Shown here: in pieces, positions 9,023-16,650 of the stretch | How the letters are laid out: every line of letters starts with the position of its first letter | Position numbering within the stretch: position 1 is the stretch's first letter | NCBI RefSeq assembly: GCF_018141445.1 | Contig: NZ_CP058649.1 | Span: forward strand, 3,305,001 to 3,369,000 | From: Vallitalea pronyensis | Lineage (GTDB): Bacteria; Bacillota; Clostridia; Lachnospirales; Vallitaleaceae | DNA length: 64,000 bases | Reading direction: 5' to 3' | Program-made: the position numbers and the translations under genes | Notes under the pieces: generated by a model | Told to the model about the DNA's origin: nothing | Databases searched by the model: none | Seen by the model: the letters and a program-made list of their open reading frames with translations, nothing else

Positions 9023-9946
9023 ATGACGTATATATTAAAGACACAAGACTTAACAAAGGTCTTTAGTGGCAAAGAAGTCGTGTCCCATGTTAACATGTGT
9101 GTAAGAAAAGGAGAAATATATGGTTTTCTAGGACCAAATGGTGCGGGAAAGACAACCGTCATGAAGTTAATAACAAATATTCTTAAACCTTCTTTTGGTA
9201 ACATTGAAGTATTTGGAAGTGAACTGACAAATCAATCTTTTGACATTTTAAAAAGAATGGGTAATATCATTGAGTATCCCATATTCTATGAAAAACTTAC
9301 CGCAAGAGAAAACCTGGAGCTGCACTGCCAATATATGGGATATCATCAGCAAGATGCCATTCATGAAGCTTTATCCATGGTTCATTTAACCAATATCAAC
9401 CAAAAAAGTGTAAAAAACTTCTCATTAGGTATGAAACAAAGGCTAGGTGTAGCACGTGCTATCATAACCAAACCAGAACTCTTGATCATGGATGAACCCA
9501 TTAATGGACTTGATCCTGTTGGCATAAAAGAAATGAGAGAATTGTTTCGCAGGCTTTGTGATGATTATGGTATAACAATCCTTGTATCCAGTCATATTTT
9601 AAGTGAGATAGAACAGATTGCGGATACAATAGGTGTGATTAATAATGGACATTTAATCAATCAAGTTAAAATGAAGACCATAAAGGATTATAAAAAAGAA
9701 TACATTGAAATTGTGTGTAGCCAATGTCATCAAGCTTCCTTTATATTAGACAACGAACTAGGTATTCATAATTTCAAAGTGATGGATGACAAGATTCTTA
9801 GGATATACGATACACATATAACACAAAGTCATATAGCCAAAACGCTTATTTTGAATGATATAACCATTGATTCTATTCGTAAAAAAGAGCGTTCTCTGGA
9901 GGAGTACTTTTTTGATATGATTAATGGAGGTGCTATCATTGATTAA
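9023..9946 (+). CDS. ABC transporter ATP-binding protein
   Basis: 307 residues. The ATPase has Walker A GPNGAGKTT, signature FSLGMKQR, Walker B LLIMDEP with the D-loop NGLD, and the SSHIL His switch. It belongs to the bacitracin/lantibiotic-exporter-like (CcmA/NatA-type) ATPases with a C-terminal accessory region. AAGGAG precedes ATG 9023. The 3' end overlaps the permease gene, so the two subunits should be made together. Adjacency to the two-component system suggests induction by the exported or detected compound. Confidence 0.93.
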   Translation: MTYILKTQDLTKVFSGKEVVSHVNMCVRKGEIYGFLGPNGAGKTTVMKLITNILKPSFGNIEVFGSELTNQSFDILKRMGNIIEYPIFYEKLTARENLELHCQYMGYHQQDAIHEALSMVHLTNINQKSVKNFSLGMKQRLGVARAIITKPELLIMDEPINGLDPVGIKEMRELFRRLCDDYGITILVSSHILSEIEQIADTIGVINNGHLINQVKMKTIKDYKKEYIEIVCSQCHQASFILDNELGIHNFKVMDDKILRIYDTHITQSHIAKTLILNDITIDSIRKKERSLEEYFFDMINGGAIID

Positions 9947-10634
9947 CTTAATGACCTTAGAACTAAAAAAATACAAAATTAGAAAAAATGTATTTATTGC
10001 ATGGATATGCAATATGGTGACAATAGGATTTGTTGCTTTGGTTTATTATACAGCCAATAATCCCAAAGAACAGGCATTCGGTAGCTATGAAGAACTTATA
10101 GCCGTTGCAGGAACATTTATCAATGTCATTTTTATTGTATTTGCAGGTGTTCTCCTTTCAAAATTTATTATTGACGAGTATAGAGATAAAACAATTTATT
10201 TAATGTTTACGTATCCTGTAAATAGAAAAAAACTTATCCTATCCAAATTATTGATTATCGGTATATTTACCTTCTGCTTAACATTTTTGTCTTACTTTTT
10301 TGTGGTGTTTGCTGTTTATTTGATATTTCTACTCACCAATACAACACTAGGGGAATTCAATACGCACGTTCTTTATGTATTAGCTACACAAGCATTTATT
10401 GGAGGTATTGTCAATACTATGGTTGGTCTAATACCTTTATACATAGCCATGAAGAAAAAGTCCGTAACCATGACCATCATATGTTCTGTACTAATTGGTG
10501 GCATTTTGAATTCTAATTCAGGAGGGTTTACACTTTATTCCATCATTATCATACCAATGTGTCTTTCTTTAGTAGGTGCATTGGTCATCTATTATGCAAT
10601 TAAGGATATTGATATGAAAGACTTGAATGTCTAA
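9939..10634 (+). CDS. ABC transporter permease (ABC-2 type)
   Basis: About 231 residues with six predicted membrane helices and a hydrophilic start, the ABC-2-type permease topology of the BcrB/LanFEG exporters. I prefer TTG 9939 because GGAGGTG (9927-9933) lies just upstream. ATG 9924 would overlap that site. The start overlaps the ATPase stop by eight bases. It presumably forms the membrane half of the exporter; the substrate is unknown. No separate third subunit follows. Confidence 0.87.
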   Translation: MINLMTLELKKYKIRKNVFIAWICNMVTIGFVALVYYTANNPKEQAFGSYEELIAVAGTFINVIFIVFAGVLLSKFIIDEYRDKTIYLMFTYPVNRKKLILSKLLIIGIFTFCLTFLSYFFVVFAVYLIFLLTNTTLGEFNTHVLYVLATQAFIGGIVNTMVGLIPLYIAMKKKSVTMTIICSVLIGGILNSNSGGFTLYSIIIIPMCLSLVGALVIYYAIKDIDMKDLNV

Positions 10635-10673
10635 TATTGTCATGGTTTTACCAGTATTTTGAGCAAGTTAGGA

Positions 10674-10710
10674 TTGTAAAAATCGTAACAATTTGTTATA
10701 ATGTTAACAC
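10674..10710 (+). promoter_or_regulatory. Promoter of the hydrogenase-sensor operon with overlapping Rex-like site
   Basis: A good sigma-A promoter is visible: TTGTAA (10674-10679), 17 nt, TATAAT (10697-10702). Overlapping the -10 is TTGTTATAATGTTAACAC (10693-10710). It matches the Rex consensus TTGTTAA-N4-TTAACAA at 6 of 7 bases in each half. Rex is the NADH/NAD+-sensing repressor that often controls fermentative and hydrogenase genes in Clostridia. Binding here is an inference. Confidence 0.65.
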
Positions 10711-10750
10711 ACAAACTGCTTGATTTATGAAAACTACAGGGGGTGTCTAC

Positions 10751-11119
10751 ATGTTTATTAGAGAAATCAAAGACATATTAGAAGCTGATATTTTAGCGTG
10801 TGAAGAGTTACAGGATATACAAGTGACATATGGATATGGTTGCGATTTAATGAGTGACGTATTAGCTTTTGTAAGAAATGATGTTATTTTATTAACAGGG
10901 CTTGTGCATCCTCAAGTCATACGTACAGCTGAAATGTTAGATATAAAAGCAATTGCGATTATTCGGGGAAAAAAACCCAGTGAAGAATTAATTACCATGG
11001 CAAAGAAAAGAAATATTGTACTATTAACAACGAGGCATTCTTTATTTACTGCAAGCGGCTTACTCTACAAAAATGGCCTTGAAGGAGAGGAGATTGCCCA
11101 CGATGAAGCTACATTTTGA
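10751..11119 (+). CDS. DRTGG-domain protein (first copy)
   Basis: 122 residues, a stand-alone DRTGG domain. These domains resemble the regulatory part between P-loop and transacetylase domains in some Pta proteins and are recurrent partners of clostridial hydrogenase-like sensors. The biochemical role is not established. I place the start at ATG 10751, preceded by AGGGGGTG; ATG 10727 has no site. The gene is the first of five in one direction and its end overlaps the next gene by 17 nt. A second DRTGG gene lies at 13003. Confidence 0.8.
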   Translation: MFIREIKDILEADILACEELQDIQVTYGYGCDLMSDVLAFVRNDVILLTGLVHPQVIRTAEMLDIKAIAIIRGKKPSEELITMAKKRNIVLLTTRHSLFTASGLLYKNGLEGEEIAHDEATF

Positions 11120-11519
11120 TGTAGAAGGTGGTGAATTTATAACCGCTGGAATTGCCTCAAGCAAAGTGAAGAAAACCCTAAAACAATTAGGGATCTCACC
11201 AAATATTATTCGAAAAGTATCCATATCCATGTATGAAGCCGAGATTAATATGGTTATTCATGCCAACGGCGGTATTATTGATGTGGAGATAACACCTGAA
11301 AACATTGACATTCAATTAGTTGATGATGGTCCAGGTATTGAAAACCTGGATTTAGCTATGCAAGTAGGTTATTCAACAGCTTCAAAAGAAGCAAGAGAGA
11401 TGGGTTTTGGGGCAGGTATGGGGCTGCCTAATATGAAAAGACATAGCGATGATATGACAATTACAACAGAAGTTGGCAAAGGAACAAAGGTGCATTTAGC
11501 CTTTAAAATACACGAATAA
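11103..11519 (+). CDS. Anti-sigma/histidine-kinase-type ATP-binding protein (first copy)
   Basis: 138 residues of the GHKL/HATPase fold without a phospho-accepting His domain, like RsbW or SpoIIAB. The N-box region has EAEINMVIHANGG. The G1 box has VDDGPGIE and the glycine lid GFGAGMGLPNMKR. Such proteins can be serine kinases or partner-switching regulators. ATG 11103 is favoured over ATG 11073 because AGGAGAGGAG (about 11083-11092) lies upstream of it. The gene overlaps the preceding DRTGG gene, indicating coupling. Its target is unknown. Confidence 0.82.
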   Translation: MKLHFDVEGGEFITAGIASSKVKKTLKQLGISPNIIRKVSISMYEAEINMVIHANGGIIDVEITPENIDIQLVDDGPGIENLDLAMQVGYSTASKEAREMGFGAGMGLPNMKRHSDDMTITTEVGKGTKVHLAFKIHE

Positions 11520-11594
11520 GCTGGTAGAATATAGGTGAAGGCAATAGTTGGTTATAGAAGACAGTCTATTTCCATCGTGAATTGTTAATGACAG

Positions 11595-11627
11595 TGTTTC
11601 AAAAAGAATGAACATGGTGTTGAAACA
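11595..11627 (+). other. Small inverted repeat before the hydrogenase-like gene
   Basis: TGTTTCAA (11595-11602) and TTGAAACA (11620-11627) form an 8-bp inverted repeat in the 146-nt gap between the ATP-binding protein and the hydrogenase-like gene. It could be an mRNA hairpin or an operator. There is no T-run, so it is not a typical terminator. Confidence 0.35.
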
Positions 11628-11665
11628 TAGGGAAGGTATTTGCATCATAGATTGGAGGGCTTATT

Positions 11666-12976
11666 ATGGGGGAAATATTGCATTCTGTTAAGTTAGATAT
11701 TGATAAGTGTATTGGGTGTACAGATTGTATTAAGCGATGCCCAACGGAAGCGATAAGGGTTCGAAACGGTAAAGCACATATTATGGATGAGCGATGTATT
11801 GACTGCGGCATGTGTATACGTGTTTGCAGAAACCATGCTAAAAAGGCTGTGACAGAGCCATTGGATAAAATAAACGATTATGCATATAAAGTAGCCATAC
11901 CGGCTCCAACACTGTATACTCAATTTAGAAATATTGTTAATCCAAATATTGTATTAACCGCATTAAAAAAGCTGGGGTTTGACGAAGTATTTGAAGTAGC
12001 TAAGGCAGCTGAGATTATAACTGCTGAAAGCAAACGTTTATTAGATGACAAAAATATGCCTAAACCGGTCATTTCTTCCGCCTGTCCAGCTATTGTTAGA
12101 CTGATTCAAATTCGGTTTCCATCCTTAATACCTAATATTCTTCCAATCATATCGCCAAAAGAAGCCATGGCCCGATATGCAAAAGAATATCTTATGGGTA
12201 TAGGGATTAAGAAAGAAGATATCGGTGTGTTTTTTATATCACCTTGTGCAGCAAAAGTAACCAATAGTAAACAACCCCAAGTGATTGAAGAGTCTTATGT
12301 GGATGGTGTTATTTCCCTTAAGGAAATCTACTTAAAACTCGTGCCAGTTATTAAAACCATTGATCAGCCAGAACGATTACAGATGAGTAATAGTGAAGGA
12401 ATTGGCTGGGCACATACAGGTGGTGAAGGAAATGCCTCAGGTATTGAAAACCATATTGCCGTAGATGGCATTGAAAATGTCATTAAGATATTAGAAAAAG
12501 TTGAAAATGGTAAGTTAGATGATGTGGATTTTATTGAGTGTCTTGCTTGCGTTGGTGGGTGCCTTGGAGGGCCGTTAGCAGTAGAGAATGCTTTTGTATC
12601 CAGCAATCGTATGGATAAAATTAAGAAATTCAACAAAAATAACCTGTATAAAAGAGATATTCCTTTATTTGACCACCCCATTGATATGTACTGGACCAAA
12701 CCATTAAAAACAAAGCAAGTATTAAAACTTGATGATGATATGGAAAAAGCCATTGAAAAATTAGAGCATCTTGAAGAAATCTATAATCAATTGCCTAAGA
12801 TTGATTGTGGATCATGTGGAGCTCCCACTTGTCGAGCATTGGCAGAGGATATCGTATGTGAAAATGCGCATATTGAAGACTGTGTATTCATGCTAAGAGA
12901 AAAAGTACGGGACATGGCAGAGCAGATGGTAACCTTATCCCAGAAGATGCCGCCATCTATTAGTAAAGATAGCTAG
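11666..12976 (+). CDS. [FeFe]-hydrogenase-like sensory protein (HydS/group C-D type)
   Basis: 436 residues. Two N-terminal [4Fe-4S] motifs (Cys15/18/21/25 and Cys44/47/50/54) precede an H-cluster domain. H-cluster ligand candidates are Cys140 in SSACPA, Cys194 in SPCAAK, and Cys295 and Cys299 in CLACVGGC. The position before Cys140, the proton-relay Cys of catalytic enzymes, is Ala here, as in putative sensory hydrogenases. A C-terminal four-Cys Fe-S domain (from CGSCGAPTC, about residue 380) follows, with no PAS domain. It probably has low turnover and senses H2 or redox state. It is flanked on both sides by DRTGG and HATPase genes. GGAGG at 11654 supports the start. Confidence 0.88.
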   Translation: MGEILHSVKLDIDKCIGCTDCIKRCPTEAIRVRNGKAHIMDERCIDCGMCIRVCRNHAKKAVTEPLDKINDYAYKVAIPAPTLYTQFRNIVNPNIVLTALKKLGFDEVFEVAKAAEIITAESKRLLDDKNMPKPVISSACPAIVRLIQIRFPSLIPNILPIISPKEAMARYAKEYLMGIGIKKEDIGVFFISPCAAKVTNSKQPQVIEESYVDGVISLKEIYLKLVPVIKTIDQPERLQMSNSEGIGWAHTGGEGNASGIENHIAVDGIENVIKILEKVENGKLDDVDFIECLACVGGCLGGPLAVENAFVSSNRMDKIKKFNKNNLYKRDIPLFDHPIDMYWTKPLKTKQVLKLDDDMEKAIEKLEHLEEIYNQLPKIDCGSCGAPTCRALAEDIVCENAHIEDCVFMLREKVRDMAEQMVTLSQKMPPSISKDS

Positions 12977-13002
12977 ATAAGTCATAGAAAAGAGGATACG
13001 CA

Positions 13003-13338
13003 ATGACAGTAACAGATATAATGAATCAATTAGAACTTGAATTAGTTGCAGGAAAGGAAAGCCAATCTAATGAAGTAACCGATGGTTTTGTTGGTGACTT
13101 GCTAAGCGTTGTTATGGGGAAAGCAAAAGAAGGCAGTGCTTGGATCACCATACAAAGTCACGTCAATATAGTAGCTGTCGCACTATTAACCGGTTCGGCC
13201 TGTATTATTGTTTCAGAAGGTTTTGAAGTAGAACAAGAAGCCATTGATAAAGCCAATGAGGAACAGATACCCATATTGGTTACCAAGAAATCGTCCTATC
13301 AGATTGCTATTGCTCTTGGTAAGGCACTCGGTCAATAG
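13003..13338 (+). CDS. DRTGG-domain protein (second copy)
   Basis: 111 residues, again a single DRTGG domain and clearly divergent from the copy at 10751. It has the conserved layout of a variable N-terminus, a central VVAVALLTGSACIIVSEGF core, and a final IPILVTKKSSYQIA segment. AGAGGAT lies upstream of ATG 13003. It begins 26 nt after the hydrogenase-like gene and is followed by the second HATPase, so the operon repeats the DRTGG-HATPase pair on either side of the Fe-S protein. Function unknown; a role in signal transmission is inferred. Confidence 0.8.
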   Translation: MTVTDIMNQLELELVAGKESQSNEVTDGFVGDLLSVVMGKAKEGSAWITIQSHVNIVAVALLTGSACIIVSEGFEVEQEAIDKANEEQIPILVTKKSSYQIAIALGKALGQ

Positions 13339-13360
13339 GATAGTGAAAGGATTATAGTTT

Positions 13361-13909
13361 ATGATGAAAGAACTATCCATGCATATTTTGGATATTGCCC
13401 AGAATAGCGTTCGAGCAAAAGCGCATCGTATTACCATTACTGTGAAAGAGTTGGTTTCTCAGAACATTTTTCAATTTGTCATTGAAGATGACGGCCCAGG
13501 TATACCAGAAACCATACTACAGGATATTCGAAATCCTTTTACCACTTCTAGAACCATGCGACGTGTAGGATTGGGTATACCGTTTCTTGAAGATACGTGT
13601 AACATGTGTGATGGTACATTACAGATTGACAGTGCATCAGGTCAAGGAACAACGATTACAGCTACCATGTGTTATGACCATATTGATCGCCCACCAATAG
13701 GCGATATGTGGTCTACCATTGCAACACTCATATCATCTAATGCTCAGATAAACATTAAGTATGAACATTATTATGACGACACATCCTTTGATATATCAAC
13801 CAATGACTTGAAAGAGGTCTTGGGTGATGATGTACCCCTTACAGATATTCAAGTGATACAGTGGTTAAAAAACTATTTAAAAGAAAACATGCTGGAATTG
13901 AAAGCATAG
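13361..13909 (+). CDS. Histidine-kinase-type ATP-binding protein (second copy)
   Basis: 182 residues. A HATPase domain with LDIAQNSVRAKA (N-box), IEDDGPGIPE (G1) and VGLGIPFLED followed by GQGTTIT (G2) is joined to a C-terminal extension of about 70 residues. There is no dimerisation/phospho-His domain. It differs in sequence and length from the copy at 11103, so the two may act on different partners. It closes the operon; a terminator follows at once. Partner and activity (kinase or anti-sigma-like binding) are unknown. Confidence 0.8.
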   Translation: MMKELSMHILDIAQNSVRAKAHRITITVKELVSQNIFQFVIEDDGPGIPETILQDIRNPFTTSRTMRRVGLGIPFLEDTCNMCDGTLQIDSASGQGTTITATMCYDHIDRPPIGDMWSTIATLISSNAQINIKYEHYYDDTSFDISTNDLKEVLGDDVPLTDIQVIQWLKNYLKENMLELKA

Positions 13910-13911
13910 AT

Positions 13912-13950
13912 AAAAGCTTAAAGGTTAATGATAATCTTTGAGCTTTTTTA
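13912..13950 (+). terminator. Rho-independent terminator of the hydrogenase-sensor operon
   Basis: AAAAGCTTAAAG pairs with CTTTGAGCTTTT (one mismatch) around an AT-rich loop, followed by TTTTTT. It lies three bases after the last stop codon of the operon. Confidence 0.8.
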
Positions 13951-14092
13951 CGTTTAGATTTAATAAGTTAAAGCTTGCTCAAATTAAGTTTGAAATATAT
14001 AATTATAATGAATAAATAGATAATTACAACATTCGACACATAATTTATTATAATTATGATATTATTAAAACATATAAAAAAATAATGTACTC

Positions 14093-14117
14093 TAAAGGAG
14101 GCGATATGTATATATAA
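14093..14117 (+). other. Three-codon ORF with near-perfect Shine-Dalgarno
   Basis: TAAAGGAGGCGAT (14093-14105), almost the full anti-Shine-Dalgarno complement, immediately precedes ATG TAT ATA TAA (14106-14117). This is a stronger site than that of the following gene at 14199. It may be a regulatory minimal ORF, a stand-by ribosome site, or a remnant. Confidence 0.4.
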
Positions 14118-14198
14118 TATTGATTAGTACAAACACTATATCCGACACAAGCATACCATAACTCAATATTAATTCTATTAAAGAAGGAGATGGAAAAA

Positions 14199-14909
14199 AT
14201 GAAAAAGAACATGAAAATATTTATACTTGTTTTGGTATTATCACAATTATGCTTTGTTCAAGTATTTGCTATGGATAGTAGTAAGCCAGCAGTTAATCAT
14301 GAAGATATGATGAAGGTTATTCAAGAAAACAAAGAGTATTTGGATGAAGATTTTATTGTAACAGTTACTACAATTATTAATCTACAAGAAGCAAACCCTA
14401 ATTTAAATGCTTATGAAGTTCAAGATATTTTATCCAATGAATTAACAACAAGAGGCTTGATAAGTGAAGCAGGAGATGTTTGGAAAAGCTTGACAGACGC
14501 TGAAAAAGTTTTAGTTGTACTTTTTCCTATTCAGGCTTTACTCGTTAATGTTGCTAAAAATAAAACGGATGAATTAACGAACACATATTATCTTGGATGG
14601 ATAGATGGCGATGTAGGAAATTCTTTTAGACATGCTATGTGGAATGCTCTTATGACAAAAAGTATTGGAAAACCATTGGCCAAAGCATTTGCAGATGCTC
14701 ACGAAAATCAAGGACTCACCGATGCAGAATATAAAGCTAATGTCTGGCATGGGTTTAATGGATTAGAACATAGAAATATGGACTTACATAATAACCAAAA
14801 AGGTAGAGATTGTGTTAAATGGTACGAGGGGCTAATTTCTGATTCAACAATCGTTAAAAGAGTACAAGAAAAAATTAAAAATGGTGAGATGATGATACTT
14901 GTTAAATAA
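14199..14909 (+). CDS. Secreted DUF6973-like protein
   Basis: 236 residues. A signal peptide (basic start, hydrophobic core, VFA-M cleavage-like region near residue 25) directs export. The C-terminal half holds a conserved His/Asp/Asn-rich pattern: FRHAMWNALM, ADAHE, HGFNGLEHRNMDLHNNQ and GR. It resembles the DUF6973 domain and suggests a metal-dependent hydrolase, though no activity is known. ATG 14199 is better spaced from AAGGAG than the in-frame ATG 14190. The gene is monocistronic with its own terminator. It lies between the hydrogenase module and rnf but is not obviously connected to either. Confidence 0.7.
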   Translation: MKKNMKIFILVLVLSQLCFVQVFAMDSSKPAVNHEDMMKVIQENKEYLDEDFIVTVTTIINLQEANPNLNAYEVQDILSNELTTRGLISEAGDVWKSLTDAEKVLVVLFPIQALLVNVAKNKTDELTNTYYLGWIDGDVGNSFRHAMWNALMTKSIGKPLAKAFADAHENQGLTDAEYKANVWHGFNGLEHRNMDLHNNQKGRDCVKWYEGLISDSTIVKRVQEKIKNGEMMILVK

Positions 14910-15007
14910 TATTTTTTATTCGTCAAATACATAAGACATTATCATGACGTATGTTCATACAGGCCTTAATCTAACATGATTTATGATAATCACCAAATCA
15001 TCTTAAG

Positions 15008-15047
15008 AAAAGACATCTATCCTCTATTGGGACTAGATGTCTTTTTA
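15008..15047 (+). terminator. Rho-independent terminator after the DUF6973 gene
   Basis: AAAAGACATCTA (15008-15019) pairs perfectly with TAGATGTCTTTT (15034-15045), followed by further T residues. Confidence 0.85.
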
Positions 15048-15056
15048 TTTGTACAT

Positions 15057-15074
15057 TTGTTAAGCAATTAACAA
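15057..15074 (+). promoter_or_regulatory. Perfect Rex-type operator upstream of rnfC
   Basis: TTGTTAAGCAATTAACAA matches the Rex consensus TTGTTAA-N4-TTAACAA at every fixed position. It lies after the terminator of the preceding gene and 239 nt before the rnfC start, so it most plausibly serves rnf. Direct binding is an inference from the motif. Confidence 0.7.
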
Positions 15075-15121
15075 AGAAACCAGATATTACGGTAGATTAG
15101 AAGAAATTTAAGGAATAGGTA

Positions 15122-15227
15122 TATTGTATACAATAATCATAGCCTTAGGTTTGTGTATTTGCTGGTATTATGGCACTTTGTGCTTTTTTTATCAATTGTT
15201 GTATTACTTCTACCTTTGTATTATTAT
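15122..15227 (+). promoter_or_regulatory. 14-bp palindrome and candidate rnf promoter
   Basis: TATTGTATACAATA at 15122-15135 is a perfect 14-bp palindrome and could be a second operator. A candidate promoter TTGTAT (15199-15204), 17 nt, TATTAT (15222-15227) would give a leader of about 60 nt before rnfC. The Rex-type site lies about 140 nt upstream of it, so another promoter nearer that site is also possible. Confidence 0.45.
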
Positions 15228-15295
15228 AGTATTGACATAAAGTGTTAAGATACGTTAGTTATGTACGAGATAAAATAAAAGACAGGGGGATGCTA

Positions 15296-16615
15296 ATGGG
15301 AGCATTGACTTTTAAAAGAGGGATTCATCCAAGTCATTCAAAAGATTTCACCGAAAAGAAACCCATTAAAATCTATACGCCAAAAGGAGATTTGGTTTTT
15401 CCAATGCAACAACACATTGGAGCGCCATGTAAACCTTTAGTTAAAAAAGGTGACACCGTATTACTAGGACAAAAAATTGGAGAGGCACAGGGGTTTGTTT
15501 CCTCACCAATTCATAGCAGTATATCAGGTACAGTTAAAGCTATTCAAGATGTATTGCATCCTAATGGCTCTAAAGTACAAGCCATTGTCATTGAAAATGA
15601 TGGTCAATATACAGAAATAGACACCATGATTGGTCGAGATGATTATAAACAATTATCAAAAGAAGAACTTCTTGAGATCATTAAAGAAGCTGGAATTGTA
15701 GGCATGGGTGGTGCTACATTCCCTACTTTTATTAAGTTATCGCCGCCACCTGATAAAAAAATTGATTATATCATGGTTAATGGTGCCGAGTGTGAACCGT
15801 ATCTTACATCGGATCATCGCATTATGCTGGAAGAGACAGACCGTGTAGTGAAAGGTCTTCAGATAATTCTGCATATGTTTCCAGGTGCCAAAGGCGTGAT
15901 TGGTATTGAAGATAATAAAAGAGATGCCATAGCAGCTATGGAACAAGCAGTAGAAGGTATTGATAATATAAGTATTGCAAGTCTGAAAACAAAATATCCC
16001 CAAGGAGCAGAGAAACAACTTATTTATTCCATAACGAAAAGAGAAGTGCCTACGGGAGGTTTACCTGCAGATGTGGGATGTATCGTACAAAACATTGATA
16101 CAGTGGTTGCTATACATCGGGCTGTATTACGAGGACGTCCTCTTATGCGTCGAATTGTGACGGTATCAGGTGGTGCCATTAAAGAACCTCAGAACTTTAA
16201 GGTAAGAATAGGTACCAGTTATCGTGAACTGATTGAAGCTGCCGGTGGTTTTACGGAAGAACCTTCAAAAGTTATTTCAGGTGGACCCATGATGGGACTG
16301 GCTTTGTTTTCTATAGATGTACCTGTTATAAAAGGCTCATCATCCATACTGTGTCTAACCAAAGATGAGACAAAAGTCATGAATGAACGCAACTGTATAA
16401 GGTGTGGAAAATGTGTCAGTATATGTCCTATGAATCTATTACCAGCAGATTTAAATAAATATGCCATTCATAATGAGGACGACCTCTTCGTGCAATACAA
16501 AGGCATGAACTGTATTGAGTGTGGGGCCTGTTCCTATATATGTCCTTCAAAGCGGCACTTAACGCATTCTATAAGGACTACCAAGCGTACCATTATGGCA
16601 AAGAAAAAGAAATAA
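15296..16615 (+). CDS. rnfC: Rnf electron-transport complex subunit RnfC
   Basis: 439 residues. RnfC is the peripheral NADH-interacting subunit of the ferredoxin:NAD+ oxidoreductase that pumps Na+ or H+. It has the N-terminal GGIHP-like segment (RGIHPSHSK), a central NADH/FMN-binding region (GMGGATFPTFIK) and two C-terminal [4Fe-4S] motifs, CIRCGKCVSICP and CIECGACSYICP. I place the start at ATG 15296, with CAGGGGGA upstream; the in-frame ATG 15242 lacks a site. It is the first of six genes in the order CDGEAB found in Clostridia. Confidence 0.95.
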   Translation: MGALTFKRGIHPSHSKDFTEKKPIKIYTPKGDLVFPMQQHIGAPCKPLVKKGDTVLLGQKIGEAQGFVSSPIHSSISGTVKAIQDVLHPNGSKVQAIVIENDGQYTEIDTMIGRDDYKQLSKEELLEIIKEAGIVGMGGATFPTFIKLSPPPDKKIDYIMVNGAECEPYLTSDHRIMLEETDRVVKGLQIILHMFPGAKGVIGIEDNKRDAIAAMEQAVEGIDNISIASLKTKYPQGAEKQLIYSITKREVPTGGLPADVGCIVQNIDTVVAIHRAVLRGRPLMRRIVTVSGGAIKEPQNFKVRIGTSYRELIEAAGGFTEEPSKVISGGPMMGLALFSIDVPVIKGSSSILCLTKDETKVMNERNCIRCGKCVSICPMNLLPADLNKYAIHNEDDLFVQYKGMNCIECGACSYICPSKRHLTHSIRTTKRTIMAKKKK

Positions 16616-16650
16616 AGATCCATGATATCTAATCTTAGGAGGGTTTAGTT

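Noticed and set aside
12364..12753. 129-residue minus-strand reading frame inside the hydrogenase-like gene
   Set aside because: It lies wholly within a well-supported coding gene with clear Fe-S motifs and has no ribosome site. It is an antisense shadow.
15008..15241. Small gene between the DUF6973 terminator and rnfC
   Set aside because: No open frame with a ribosome site was found. The region is better explained by the terminator, the Rex-type site and promoter elements.
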